From the NCBI GenBank assembly GCA_050184295.1, contig JBFXAM010000053.1:1-29674 (forward strand): a stretch of 29,674 nucleotides of DNA. Reading direction: 5' to 3'. Position numbers and translations under genes: made by a program. Source of the stretch: JBFXAM01 sp050184295. GTDB lineage: Bacteria; Planctomycetota; Phycisphaerae; UBA1845; Fen-1342. The number at the start of each line of letters is the position of its first letter. The first letter of the stretch is position 1. The notes below the pieces were generated by a model that did no database searches, was not told the DNA's origin, and saw only the letters and a program-made list of their open reading frames with translations. Of this stretch, positions 15,970 through 23,789 are shown piece after piece.

Positions 15970-17331
15970 CTATTCCCCCGCGCGGCGCGCCGTTCGATCC
16001 TCGCCCGGGATCGTCGTGCCGTGCGGGTCGCGCTCCGGGTTGCCGATGCTCTCGGCGAGACGCTGCCGCAGCGACGCGTCGGTGACATGCTCGAGCGCTT
16101 CGGCGGGCGCGTGCAGGTGCGACGCGGGCAACTGCACGTGCTTTTCCAGATACGTCTCCCACAGTCGGTGCGAGCGGACAAGCTCCTGCGCGGCGCGGCG
16201 GCCGCGCTCGGTCAGCCGCAGACCGTGCGGCGTGGTGGCGACGAAATGGTCGCGCCGGAGCAGGAACAGCGCGACGCGCGACAGCCGCGGGCTCGCGGCG
16301 CCCGCGCGATGCAGCAGCGCGGCGGCCGCGGCGGAACGCGCCGCCCCGATTTCTTCGAGGCGATAGAGCAGCCCGAGCAGATCTTCGCGCGCGATGCGCA
16401 GCGACAGCGCGGCGCGATGAACGAGTCGACTGATGACGCCGTGGCGCGGCGCGAGAAGAAATGCCCCGGCAAAGAGCAATCCCGCGACAACGGCCATCAT
16501 GCCGGCGGTGCTCGTGCTCTCGCCCGGAAAGCCGATCCGCGACGGCAGCGTGATCGCCGCCACGTGGCCCAGCCCCGCCGAGAGCGCCGCAAGCCCGAGC
16601 GACAGCAGGATCATCACGCCGAGCCGGTCGGTGAGCAGGTGGGCGGCGGCGGGCGGGACGATGAGCATGGCGATGACGAGCACGCTGCCGACGCTTTCGA
16701 AGCAGGCGACGGTGGTGACCGCCACGAGCGTCATGAGCAGGTAGTTCATCCAGCGGGCGTTGATCCCCACGGTCGTCGCGAGCGCCGGGTCAAACGTGCT
16801 GATCTTCAGCTCCTTGTAGCACAGCGCGACGAACAGCAGATTCAGCAGCAGCACGCCGCCGACCATGAGCGCGGCGCGCGGCGTTTCGATCCCGAGGATC
16901 GCGAGCGTGTCGAGCCCGACGTATTCGATGCCGCCGTAGAGCACACAGCCGGGATCGAGATCGACGTGGTCGGCGGCGCGGACGATGAGAATGAGCCCGA
17001 GGGCGAAGAGGACGGTGAAGACGACGCCCATCGCGGCCCCGGGATCGACGCGTCCGGCGCGATGGATCCACTCGGTGAACACGGTCGTGAGCAACCCCAC
17101 GAGGGCGGCGCCGGCCAGCATGGTCCAGTTGTCGCGCTCGCCGGTGAACAGAAACGCGAGCGCGAGCCCGGGCAGGACCGCGTGGCTGATCGCGTCGCCC
17201 ATCATGCTCATCTGGCGCAGCAGCAGAAAGACGCCCAGCAGCGCGCAGGCCATCGCTCCGAGCGCGCCGACAACGACAATCGCGGTGTCGAGCGGCAGCC
17301 ACGTCAGCGCGAGCGTCACGGGCGTCGTCAT
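15970..17331 (-). CDS. Metal ABC permease fused to a C-terminal DtxR/MntR-like domain (second permease)
   Basis: A 453-residue protein; about 310 residues are an ABC-3 permease (TroC/TroD/ZnuB type) with roughly 8-9 membrane helices and 'LRQMSMMGDAISHAVLPGLA', the coupling motif of this family. Residues about 311-445 form a cytoplasmic winged-helix and dimerisation domain. 'REDLLGLLYRLEEIG' matches helix 1 of MntR; 'HRLWETYL', 'EALEHV' and 'GNPERDPHGTTIP' match its metal-binding half. Aligned by eye to Bacillus MntR, ligands D8, H77, E99, E102 and H103 correspond to D317, H388, E411, E414 and H415, while E11 is a glycine (G320). The ATG at 17331 lies three bases past the upstream permease stop. 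Chlamydia YtgCR is a permease-repressor fusion of the same kind and is cleaved; processing here is untested. Confidence 0.9.
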   Translation of the reverse strand: MTTPVTLALTWLPLDTAIVVVGALGAMACALLGVFLLLRQMSMMGDAISHAVLPGLALAFLFTGERDNWTMLAGAALVGLLTTVFTEWIHRAGRVDPGAAMGVVFTVLFALGLILIVRAADHVDLDPGCVLYGGIEYVGLDTLAILGIETPRAALMVGGVLLLNLLFVALCYKELKISTFDPALATTVGINARWMNYLLMTLVAVTTVACFESVGSVLVIAMLIVPPAAAHLLTDRLGVMILLSLGLAALSAGLGHVAAITLPSRIGFPGESTSTAGMMAVVAGLLFAGAFLLAPRHGVISRLVHRAALSLRIAREDLLGLLYRLEEIGAARSAAAAALLHRAGAASPRLSRVALFLLRRDHFVATTPHGLRLTERGRRAAQELVRSHRLWETYLEKHVQLPASHLHAPAEALEHVTDASLRQRLAESIGNPERDPHGTTIPGEDRTARRAGE

Positions 17332-17334
17332 GCG

Positions 17335-18876
17335 TCAGGCTCCCGCGCCGCGGGCAGCGCGTGGCGGCTCGATGCGGTGCGGGCTGGCCGGCGCCGCGAG
17401 GTCGGGGTGCTCGGCGACGAGCAGCGCTTCAAGCTGCGTGATCAGGCCGGGTGCGAGCACGTGCTCGACCTCGTCGGCGTCGCGATCGACGTGGCTGGGC
17501 GCGATGTCCGCGTGCGTGATGAGATACATCTCCCAGAGGCGGTGATTTCGCGCGGCGCGCCGGGCCGCGGTCCACCCCGCGGGGGTCAACGCAAACCACC
17601 GGCCGGCGCTGCGCGATTCGACGAGCCCGCCGCGCTCCGCGCCGGCCAGAAGCCGGCGCAGCGCGACCGCGGACCACGACCGGGCCGCGAGCAGCGCCTC
17701 ATACGCGACCGCGGCGCGCTCCGGGGGCGCCGCGCCGTCGGCAATGGCCGCATCGCCCGCCGCGTCGAGCTCGGTGAGCTCGTAGAGCGCGCGGAGCAGG
17801 TGCTGGCGCGCGACCTTGCGCGTCAGCCGCACGTGCTGCCGCGTCCGCGCGAGCAATCCGCCGCACGGGCCGGCGAGCAGGCTGAGCACGAATACGGCGC
17901 CCGCGCAGACGACGATGACCGCGCCCGCCGGCATGCGCGGGATCAGCGCGCTGGTCGCCGCGCCGAACAGCCCGCTCACGGCGCCGATCGCGGCGGACAG
18001 CAGCACCAGCGTCGGCAGATGAACGGTCCAGAAGCGGGCGGCGGCCGGCGGAATGATGAGCAGCGCGATCATCAGGATGAGCCCGACCGCCTGCAACCCG
18101 ATGACCGTCACGCCGGTGACCAGCGCCATCATGACCAGGTCGAGCAGCGTAATCGGCCAGCCCTGCGCCGCCGCGGAGGCCGGGTCGAAGCAAAGCAGCG
18201 CGAACTCCTTGAACAGCAACAGGCACGCCCCCGCGATCACTGCCCCGGCCATCGCGATCGTCCACGCGTCCGACGCCACCATCGACGCCGTCTTGCCGTA
18301 GATGAACGATTCGAGCCCGGCGGCGTGGCCGGTGCGCATGGTCTGAACCAGCGCCAGCAGCGCGACGCCGGCGCCGAAGAACGTGCTGAGCACGATGCCG
18401 AGGGCGGCGTCCTGCTTGATGCGGCTGAAGCGCGTGATGAGCAGGACGCACGCGACGCCGGCGAGCCCGCTGAGCACGGCGCCGGCGAGCAGAATCGGCA
18501 GCGACTTGCCCGTCCCGCCGAGCGCGACCGAGAGCATGAACGCACCCGCGATGCCGGGGAGCGTCGCGTGGCTCAGCGCGTCGCCGAGCAGGGCGCGCTT
18601 GCGCAGAAGCAAGAACGCGCCGATCAGCCCGCTCGCGAAGCCCAGGCACGCGACGCCGAGCACGACGACGCGCGTGTTGTAGGCTTGCAGCGTGAGCACG
18701 CGACGCCACTCGACCCACGTCGGCCAACGGATCGACGTATCGGTGATCGAGCGTAGGCCCGCCGGCGGCGCCGACTTGCCGATCGGCGTCGACGCCGAGA
18801 GCGCCGCACCGGCCCGCGCGTGCGACCCAAACGCCGCGCTCACCAGCAGCACCGACACCCACCACGCGTTACGCAT
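17335..18876 (-). CDS. Metal ABC permease fused to a C-terminal DtxR/MntR-like domain (first permease)
   Basis: A 513-residue protein. ATG 18876 overlaps the end of the ATPase gene by 8 bases and opens with a signal-like helix plus a ~35-residue linker (residues 1-58) that ordinary permeases lack. The ABC-3 permease domain (about 60-345) has 'LLRKRALLGDALSHATLPGI', the family's ATPase-coupling loop. The cytoplasmic tail (about 348-490) has 'ARQHLLRALYELTELD' (MntR-like helix 1), a wing ('GRWFALTPAGWTAARRA'), then 'RNHRLWEMYL' and 'DADEVEHVL' of the dimerisation and metal domain. Candidate ligands are H445, D468, E471 and H472; the N-terminal pair of MntR (D8, E11) is replaced by H359 and R362, and the GNP..PHG tail of its partner is missing. 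It may therefore sense metal differently or be structural. Confidence 0.88.
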   Translation of the reverse strand: MRNAWWVSVLLVSAAFGSHARAGAALSASTPIGKSAPPAGLRSITDTSIRWPTWVEWRRVLTLQAYNTRVVVLGVACLGFASGLIGAFLLLRKRALLGDALSHATLPGIAGAFMLSVALGGTGKSLPILLAGAVLSGLAGVACVLLITRFSRIKQDAALGIVLSTFFGAGVALLALVQTMRTGHAAGLESFIYGKTASMVASDAWTIAMAGAVIAGACLLLFKEFALLCFDPASAAAQGWPITLLDLVMMALVTGVTVIGLQAVGLILMIALLIIPPAAARFWTVHLPTLVLLSAAIGAVSGLFGAATSALIPRMPAGAVIVVCAGAVFVLSLLAGPCGGLLARTRQHVRLTRKVARQHLLRALYELTELDAAGDAAIADGAAPPERAAVAYEALLAARSWSAVALRRLLAGAERGGLVESRSAGRWFALTPAGWTAARRAARNHRLWEMYLITHADIAPSHVDRDADEVEHVLAPGLITQLEALLVAEHPDLAAPASPHRIEPPRAARGAGA

Positions 18877-19762
18877 CCCGGCCTCGGCGTGCCATCGCGT
18901 TGGCGGCCTCGTCGAGCAGCGTGAGCCGCCCGCCGTAGGTCTTCCGCAGATTCTCGTTGGTGAAGACGTCCGCAACGGGGCCGTGCGCGACGATGCGCAT
19001 GTTGATGAGCATGACTTGGTCGAAGTACTCCGGGACGGTTTGCAGGTCGTGATGCACGGCGATCACGGTTTTGCCCGCGCTGCGCAGATCCTGGAGCAAT
19101 TGCACGATCGCCTTCTCGGTCGCGGCGTCGACGCCGGCAAAGGGCTCGTCCATGAGGTAGATGCGGGCGTCCTGGGCCAGCGCCCGCGCGAGAAAGACGC
19201 GCTGCTGCTGACCGCCGGAGAGCTGACTGATCTGCCGTTTCGCGTACGCCGCCATCCCGACGCGCTCGAGCGCATGCAGCGCGACTTCGCGGTGACGGCG
19301 CGTGACCGGGCGGAACCAGCCGATCCGCCCGTAGCGCCCCATCGTCACCACGTCGAGCGCGTGGACCGGAAAGTCCCAGTCGACGCTCTCGCGCTGCGGC
19401 ACATACGCAACCAGCGCACGCTGCGCGCGGTAGGACCGGCCGTAGATCATCACCCGCCCCGACGCCTTCGGCACGAGATCGAGCACCGCCTTCAGCAGCG
19501 TGCTCTTGCCGGCGCCGTTCGGCCCCACGATGCCGATCAGCTTGCCCTCCGGGGCGTCGTAGTCCACGTCCCACAACACCGGCTTGCGGTGATACGCGAC
19601 CGTCACGTCGTGGATCGACAGCGGACAGGTCGCCGCGTGCTCCGAGCCGGTCGCGACCGGCTGCACGCTCTCCGGCGCCGGCCACGGCGGCGGCTGCGCC
19701 GCCTCACCCGCGGCGCGGCCGGCCGGCGCGCGTTCCAGTGCTTCGCGATCAAACGCCCGCAC
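18869..19762 (-). CDS. Metal ABC transporter ATP-binding protein (TroB/MntB/ZnuC type)
   Basis: A 297-residue protein. GTG 19762 has AAGGAG eight bases upstream; another GTG at 19771 overlaps the previous stop but sits directly on the Shine-Dalgarno. All ABC motifs are intact: Walker A 'GPNGAGKSTLL' (about 80-90), Q-loop 'YVPQRESVDW' (about 120), signature 'LSGGQQQR' (181-188), Walker B 'IYLMDEP' (201-207) and the switch histidine in 'AVHHDL'. The 'VPQRESVDWDFP' block is typical of the zinc/manganese/iron importer ATPases. The first ~45 residues are a proline/alanine-rich extension not seen in most relatives. It powers the two membrane permeases encoded downstream. Confidence 0.93.
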   Translation of the reverse strand: MRAFDREALERAPAGRAAGEAAQPPPWPAPESVQPVATGSEHAATCPLSIHDVTVAYHRKPVLWDVDYDAPEGKLIGIVGPNGAGKSTLLKAVLDLVPKASGRVMIYGRSYRAQRALVAYVPQRESVDWDFPVHALDVVTMGRYGRIGWFRPVTRRHREVALHALERVGMAAYAKRQISQLSGGQQQRVFLARALAQDARIYLMDEPFAGVDAATEKAIVQLLQDLRSAGKTVIAVHHDLQTVPEYFDQVMLINMRIVAHGPVADVFTNENLRKTYGGRLTLLDEAANAMARRGRDA

Positions 19763-19767
19763 GTCGC

Positions 19768-20814
19768 TCACTCCTTCACACTCAGCTTGCCCTGCATGCC
19801 GCGCGGCGGCGCCTGTCCGCCGAGCGCCCGGGCGATGGTGGTGGCGTTGTGGTCGAGCATGCCGACATAGGTGCCTTCGTAGGTGTCGGGCGCGCCCATC
19901 GCGTCGCTGAAGAGGCTGCCGCCGATGCGCACGTCGCGTCCGCGGGACTTGGCCCCTTCGATGAGCGCGCGGACGTTCTTGTCGGCGACGCTGGTCTCGA
20001 CGAAAACGGCCCGCACGTCGTTCTTGACGATCGCGTCCACGAGCCGGTTGATGTCCTGAAGCCCGGCCTCGGACTCGGTCGAGATGCCCTGGACCCCGAG
20101 CACGCGGATGCCGTAGGCGCGGCCGAAATAGTTGAACGCGTCGTGCGCCGTGATGAGTACGCGCTGCTTCTCGGGGATCGATGCGATCACCCGCTTCACA
20201 TACGCGTCGAGGTGCTCGAGCTCGGCGCGGAGCTGCGCGGCGTTCGCTTCGTAGTCGGCAGCGCCGGCGGGGTCGTATTCGCGGAGCGCCTGCCCGACGA
20301 CGTCGACCGCTTTGCTCCACAGCGCGACGTCCATCCAGACGTGCGGGTCGAAGTGCCCCGCGAACTCCGGCGGCTCGAGCAGCAGCTTCTCGTCGAGTCG
20401 CTCGGTGACGGCGTACACCGGCTTGCCGGTTCGGGCCACCTTCACCAGCGCGTCGGCCATTTTTCCTTCGAGCATCAGCCCGCTGTAGAAGATGACGTCG
20501 GCGGATTGCAGCACGGCGATGTCGCTGCGCGTCGGCTTGTACAGGTGCGGATCGACGCCCGAGCCGACGATGCCGGTGACGCGGGCCCGGTCGCCGGCAA
20601 CGTGCTTGACGATGTCGGTCACCATGCCGACCGTGCAGGCGACGGCGTAGGGTGTGCGGTCTGGCTCGGCGACGGCGCGCGGCGCAATCAGCGCGATGCA
20701 CGCCAGCCCACCGAGGAGCGCGACCGATGGGCGGGTGAGCGCAGCACCGGATCGGACGCTGTCTGAACATCGGCTGGACCGAACCGCCGCCTCGTGATGC
20801 TGCGCTACACCCAT
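19768..20814 (-). CDS. Periplasmic metal-binding protein (TroA/ZnuA/YtgA family)
   Basis: A 348-residue cluster A-I solute-binding protein for Mn, Zn or Fe. ATG 20814 has GGAG six bases upstream and lies downstream of the promoter at 20899-20927. A long basic start precedes the signal helix 'VALLGGLACIALIAPRAVA'. Ligand motifs are 'GVDPHLYKP' (H90), 'FDPHVWMD' (H158), 'TAHDAFNYF' (H224) and 'VGMLDHNA' (D321). A histidine in the third position matches TroA and ZnuA rather than the glutamate of PsaA/MntC, and the His-rich loop of ZnuA is absent, so a TroA/YtgA-like broad metal preference is likeliest. First gene of a four-gene operon with 5-, -8- and 3-base junctions. Confidence 0.92.
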   Translation of the reverse strand: MGVAQHHEAAVRSSRCSDSVRSGAALTRPSVALLGGLACIALIAPRAVAEPDRTPYAVACTVGMVTDIVKHVAGDRARVTGIVGSGVDPHLYKPTRSDIAVLQSADVIFYSGLMLEGKMADALVKVARTGKPVYAVTERLDEKLLLEPPEFAGHFDPHVWMDVALWSKAVDVVGQALREYDPAGAADYEANAAQLRAELEHLDAYVKRVIASIPEKQRVLITAHDAFNYFGRAYGIRVLGVQGISTESEAGLQDINRLVDAIVKNDVRAVFVETSVADKNVRALIEGAKSRGRDVRIGGSLFSDAMGAPDTYEGTYVGMLDHNATTIARALGGQAPPRGMQGKLSVKE

Positions 20815-20898
20815 GCGTGGCTCCGATCGCGAGTGCGCAACCCGCCGGCGTCCGATCGACGCGCAGGGACTCACCGGCGGCTGTCGCTCCCGCTGCAA

Positions 20899-20927
20899 AT
20901 TGTACCCATGGCTACAATCGGAGGCAA
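20899..20927 (-). promoter_or_regulatory. Promoter and palindromic operator of the metal ABC operon
   Basis: On the minus strand TTGCCT (20922-20927, -35) is followed after exactly 17 bases by TACAAT (20899-20904, -10). A 20-base palindrome at 20899-20918 (ATTGTA-N8-TACAAT, 18 of 20 positions symmetrical) covers the -10 and half the spacer. This is an ideal position for a repressor and has the size bound by DtxR/MntR dimers, though the bases do not match a consensus I know. The predicted transcript starts near 20892, about 78 bases before the binding-protein ATG. The regulators fused to the permeases are the nearest candidates to bind it. Confidence 0.7.
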
Positions 20928-20973
20928 GCCCGCGGGCCGCGCCACCGCCGGAACCGCTGAAATCCGGCAGGCC

Positions 20974-21687
20974 TTAGCGCAACACCCGGCGACGCATCAG
21001 CCAGCCCGCGCCGACGACGGACGCCGCAAGCATGGCGACGAGCAGCGCGAAGACGAACGCCCACGCGGCGAGTTGAAGCGTCGAGCCGACGGGCATGGGG
21101 CCGAGCAGCCAATCGAGACGGGTGAAGACCTGGACGGCCTGCGGGTCGCGTCCGCGGGCGTCGATGACGTGCTTCCCGGCGCCGCCGCCGGCGCGGACGT
21201 AGTAGCCCACGGCGCCGCCGCCCTGCGCGACGACGCCGATCGCGCCGCCGCCGGTCGCGATGCCGCCGACGGCGCCGCCGCCGAGCGCCAGCCCGCCGAG
21301 CGCGCCGCCGCCGACCGCGAGCAGGCCAGCGCCGAAGCCCCCCAGGCCGACGACGCCCAGCCCGGCGCCGCCCGCCAGCGCGATCACGCCGACTGCCGTC
21401 GCGTTGCCGATCGCCACCACGCCCACCGCCGCGTCGCCGATCGCGACGATGCCGCGGGCCCGCCCGATCCGCTCATCGCCGTGCGGCCCAAACGCGAGAT
21501 GCACGAGCGGCAGCCCCCACACATCCGCGTCGCTGCGCCAGCGGCGCCCCGCCGCCCACCCGCCGCCGCGCGTCAGTACTTCGACCAGCGCCCGACCGCA
21601 CTCGGGGCACTTGCTTGACTCGGTGAGTCCGGTGAGCGTGTAGCCGCAGTTGGAGCAGAACGGTTCGCCCGCGGGACGCGTGTTCAT
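20974..21687 (-). CDS. Zinc-ribbon protein with glycine-rich decapeptide repeats and a C-terminal membrane helix
   Basis: A 237-residue protein of unknown function. ATG 21687 begins just before a zinc ribbon (C11, C14, C27, C30; 'CSNCGYTLTGL' and 'CPECG'). Residues about 78-172 are a tandem run of ten-residue units of the form GGGAxGxxAx (for example 'GGGAVGGIAT', 'GGGAIGVVAQ'), degenerating towards the N-terminal side. A transmembrane helix (about 203-228) and a basic RRRVLR tail end the protein. The regular hydrophobic spacing suggests a compact solenoid or membrane-lining stack. No ribosome-binding site precedes the start; a TACACT eight bases upstream may be the -10 of a leaderless message. 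The ribbon type is common in Planctomycetota. It lies 159 bases upstream of the metal operon's first gene, on the same strand, but the operon has its own promoter. Confidence 0.75.
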   Translation of the reverse strand: MNTRPAGEPFCSNCGYTLTGLTESSKCPECGRALVEVLTRGGGWAAGRRWRSDADVWGLPLVHLAFGPHGDERIGRARGIVAIGDAAVGVVAIGNATAVGVIALAGGAGLGVVGLGGFGAGLLAVGGGALGGLALGGGAVGGIATGGGAIGVVAQGGGAVGYYVRAGGGAGKHVIDARGRDPQAVQVFTRLDWLLGPMPVGSTLQLAAWAFVFALLVAMLAASVVGAGWLMRRRVLR

Positions 21688-21843
21688 GGTTGAATAGTGT
21701 AGTACGGCGCGCGGATTCGCGCGAAAGGTGACGAAGTCCGACACCGCCCGCCGCATTGCACCGGGCCGCACCCGCTGCCGGCGGTCGCGGCGCCGCCGGG
21801 TCGTCGGCTCTCCATCGCGCGGCCGGGCTGCGTTCGCCCGCCG

Positions 21844-23127
21844 TCACGCTCCCGGCAGGTCGGGCATGTCGCCGTGCGCGTCCGGGCCGAAGTAGCGTAA
21901 TGTCACGAGCGGCTCATGTTGGCTCGTATTGACGAACTCGACGCCCGCGCGCGCCCGCGGCGCCGCGACGAATACCTCGTCCGCCGTCAGCTGTCCGAAG
22001 CGGATGAGCGTCGGCGCTTCGAGCGGCAGGCGCGCGCCGGCGCTTCCCGGGGCGCCGATCGTGCCGACGCCTTGCGTGACGACGAGCCCGTAGCAGCCGC
22101 TGTCGCGAACGACCGTGCTGCGCCCCGGCTCGATCGTGAGTTCCTTGGCGCTGAAGAGCTGCCGCAATTCGTGCCGCTCCGGCGCGCCGCCAGCCGGGCG
22201 GCACGCAATCCGTCCGTACACGACCCAGCGGTCCACGAAATGCACCTCCGCGCCGCCGGCGGCAATCCTCGGCGAGAGGTAATGACAGCGACGAAACGCG
22301 GGATCGGCGTTCGCGGGCAGATCGATCAGGTCGACCAGAAAGTCAAGATCACGTTGGCGGTCCGGGGGCACATCCTTGACCAGCAGCTCCCACGGCACGA
22401 AGCGGTCTTCGACGAAGTTCTGAAACATCGCGAACACGTCGCTCGCCCATTGCGGCTCGAAGGTCAGCAGCGAGCCCGGCGCGTGCAGGATGCGCGGGCC
22501 GATCAGCCACCCGGTGCCCGGCGTAAGCCGATACGCACGCGACAGATCGAGGATGCCGTTGTCGGGTTCGTCCCAGCGTTCCAGGCAGCGGCGCAAGTCG
22601 TCGCGCGACACGCCCGGCTCAAGACCCATGAATGTGTAGGGGAACCGGCCCGGCGTGGGGTTGAGCTGCGGCGGGAAGTAGTACGCCTCGGGCTTGCCCT
22701 CGCGCCCCACCAGGGCGGCGAGCGCGTCGTCCTGATGCAGGTGGTGCGGGATCGGGCCGAGATTGTCGAAAAACTTGGCGAACACCGGCCAGCGCCCGTA
22801 ACGCCGCCAGAGATCCTCGCCGAGCAGCGCGGCGCCGAGCTGTGCGACAGCGGCGCGGAGCGTACCGCGAGCGCCGTCGTAGACGAAATCGCTGAGCCCC
22901 TCGTCCGGCGGTGCGCCGGGATTGTCGGCGGCCACGCACGACGCGAGCCAACGCTCGTCGATGCCGCCGCGCTCGGCGCCCAGCGTGTACAGATCCTGCT
23001 CGGCGAGCTTCAGTCGTCGGCCGGGTTGCAGGAAGGCCCGCGGCACCCACGCGGGCGCGAGTCGCAGGATGCCTTCGCCCGCGTCGAGCGCTGCACGAGC
23101 GAACGCCTCGGATTCGTTCCGTTTCAT
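21844..23127 (-). CDS. Phosphomannose-isomerase-like cupin protein
   Basis: A 427-residue protein starting at ATG 23127 (GGAG five bases upstream; a GTG at 23133 would sit on that site). The N-terminal half contains 'PIPHHLHQDD' and 'GKPEAYYF', close to the metal-ligand pattern of type I mannose-6-phosphate isomerases (QxHPxx...KxE), followed by 'GPRILHAPGSLLTFEPQ', a second cupin metal and turn region. The C-terminal third reads as another beta-barrel cupin. It may isomerise a sugar phosphate or be a non-catalytic relative; substrate is uncertain. No export signal, so cytoplasmic. It is divergent from yraN and its 156-base upstream gap contains an 8-bp hairpin (23199-23219). Confidence 0.6.
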   Translation of the reverse strand: MKRNESEAFARAALDAGEGILRLAPAWVPRAFLQPGRRLKLAEQDLYTLGAERGGIDERWLASCVAADNPGAPPDEGLSDFVYDGARGTLRAAVAQLGAALLGEDLWRRYGRWPVFAKFFDNLGPIPHHLHQDDALAALVGREGKPEAYYFPPQLNPTPGRFPYTFMGLEPGVSRDDLRRCLERWDEPDNGILDLSRAYRLTPGTGWLIGPRILHAPGSLLTFEPQWASDVFAMFQNFVEDRFVPWELLVKDVPPDRQRDLDFLVDLIDLPANADPAFRRCHYLSPRIAAGGAEVHFVDRWVVYGRIACRPAGGAPERHELRQLFSAKELTIEPGRSTVVRDSGCYGLVVTQGVGTIGAPGSAGARLPLEAPTLIRFGQLTADEVFVAAPRARAGVEFVNTSQHEPLVTLRYFGPDAHGDMPDLPGA

Positions 23128-23268
23128 GCTCACTCCGCCGTGCAGAGGCGCGCAAGTCAGCGCGTCGCTGCGTCAGTCCGCACGTGCACCCATCCGAACC
23201 CGCCGCGCCGAGCGGCGGGCCGCGCCCCGTGCCTGGTACACGGGGTTCTGAAGCGCCGCCGCGCCGCG

Positions 23269-23274
23269 TATCAT
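23269..23274 (+). promoter_or_regulatory. Possible -10 of a leaderless yraN message
   Basis: TATCAT ends nine bases before ATG 23284, with a weak TTCTGA (23246-23251) 17 bases upstream. No Shine-Dalgarno precedes the ATG. Transcription from here would begin two to four bases before the start codon. Confidence 0.35.
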
Positions 23275-23283
23275 CGTCGCCGC

Positions 23284-23655
23284 ATGTCCGATCCGCGCGC
23301 CAGCTTCGCGCTCGAAGGCGAACGTCTCGCCGAGCAGTTTCTCCGCGCCCGGGGGCTGCGGGTCGCAGCGCGGCGGTTTTCCACGCCGGTCGGCGAGCTC
23401 GATCTGGTGATGCGGGCCGGCCGCACGATCGTCTTTGTCGAGGTGAAGACGCGACGCGATCGGCGGCTCGCCGACCCGCACGACGCCGTGACGCCCGCCA
23501 AGCAGCGCCGGCTGTTGCGGGCGGCGGCGTGGTATCTGCATTTCAACAAGCTCGAGAACCGCCCGTGTCGCTTCGACATCGTGTCGATCGTGCTGCCGTC
23601 GGACGAGCCGCCCGAGATCGAGCATTTCGAGGACGCGTTCCGTCCGGTGCGGTAG
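23284..23655 (+). CDS. yraN: YraN/UPF0102-family nuclease-like protein
   Basis: A 123-residue protein, the normal length. The family core 'VGELDLVMRAGRTIVFVEVK' is a restriction-endonuclease-like D...ExK active site (E and D of GELD, then EVK), followed by 'AVTPAKQRRLLRAAAWYL', which is also diagnostic. The upstream frame is open but has no family similarity, and ATG 23284 matches the usual YraN start. The family is widespread and often linked to DNA repair or uptake, but its reaction is not established. It is divergent from the cupin gene and convergent with rsmD. Confidence 0.93.
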   Translation: MSDPRASFALEGERLAEQFLRARGLRVAARRFSTPVGELDLVMRAGRTIVFVEVKTRRDRRLADPHDAVTPAKQRRLLRAAAWYLHFNKLENRPCRFDIVSIVLPSDEPPEIEHFEDAFRPVR

Positions 23656-23676
23656 TCTCGTGTTTCAACGTCACGA

Positions 23677-23715
23677 CGGCGCGACGAACACGCGACGTGC
23701 GCGCCCGTCGCGCCG
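23677..23715. terminator. Hairpin between convergent yraN and rsmD
   Basis: Perfect 10-bp arms CGGCGCGACG (23677-23686) and CGTCGCGCCG (23706-23715) with a 19-base loop, 21 bases past the yraN stop. A T-run is lacking, so it may be a bidirectional 3'-end structure rather than a strong intrinsic terminator. Confidence 0.45.
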
Positions 23716-23789
23716 GCAGCCGCGAACCGACGCGCAGGCGAGAAGCCGCGCCGGCGCAAACTCCTCACCGACATCGCACGGACGCGCCG

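Noticed and set aside
16021..18756. A 911-codon open frame on the plus strand across both permeases
   Set aside because: The product is a low-complexity R/A/D/E/H-rich shadow of hydrophobic membrane codons read in reverse.
19763..19771. GTG 19771 as the ATPase start, with a GTGA overlap of the upstream stop
   Set aside because: The AAGGAG sits directly against this GTG with no spacing, while GTG 19762 is eight bases from it. The alternative adds only three residues.
21216..21350. Direct DNA repeats in the zinc-ribbon gene as a CRISPR or satellite
   Set aside because: The repetition follows ten-codon protein units in frame (GGGAxGxxAx) with variable third bases, so it is a coding repeat without spacers.
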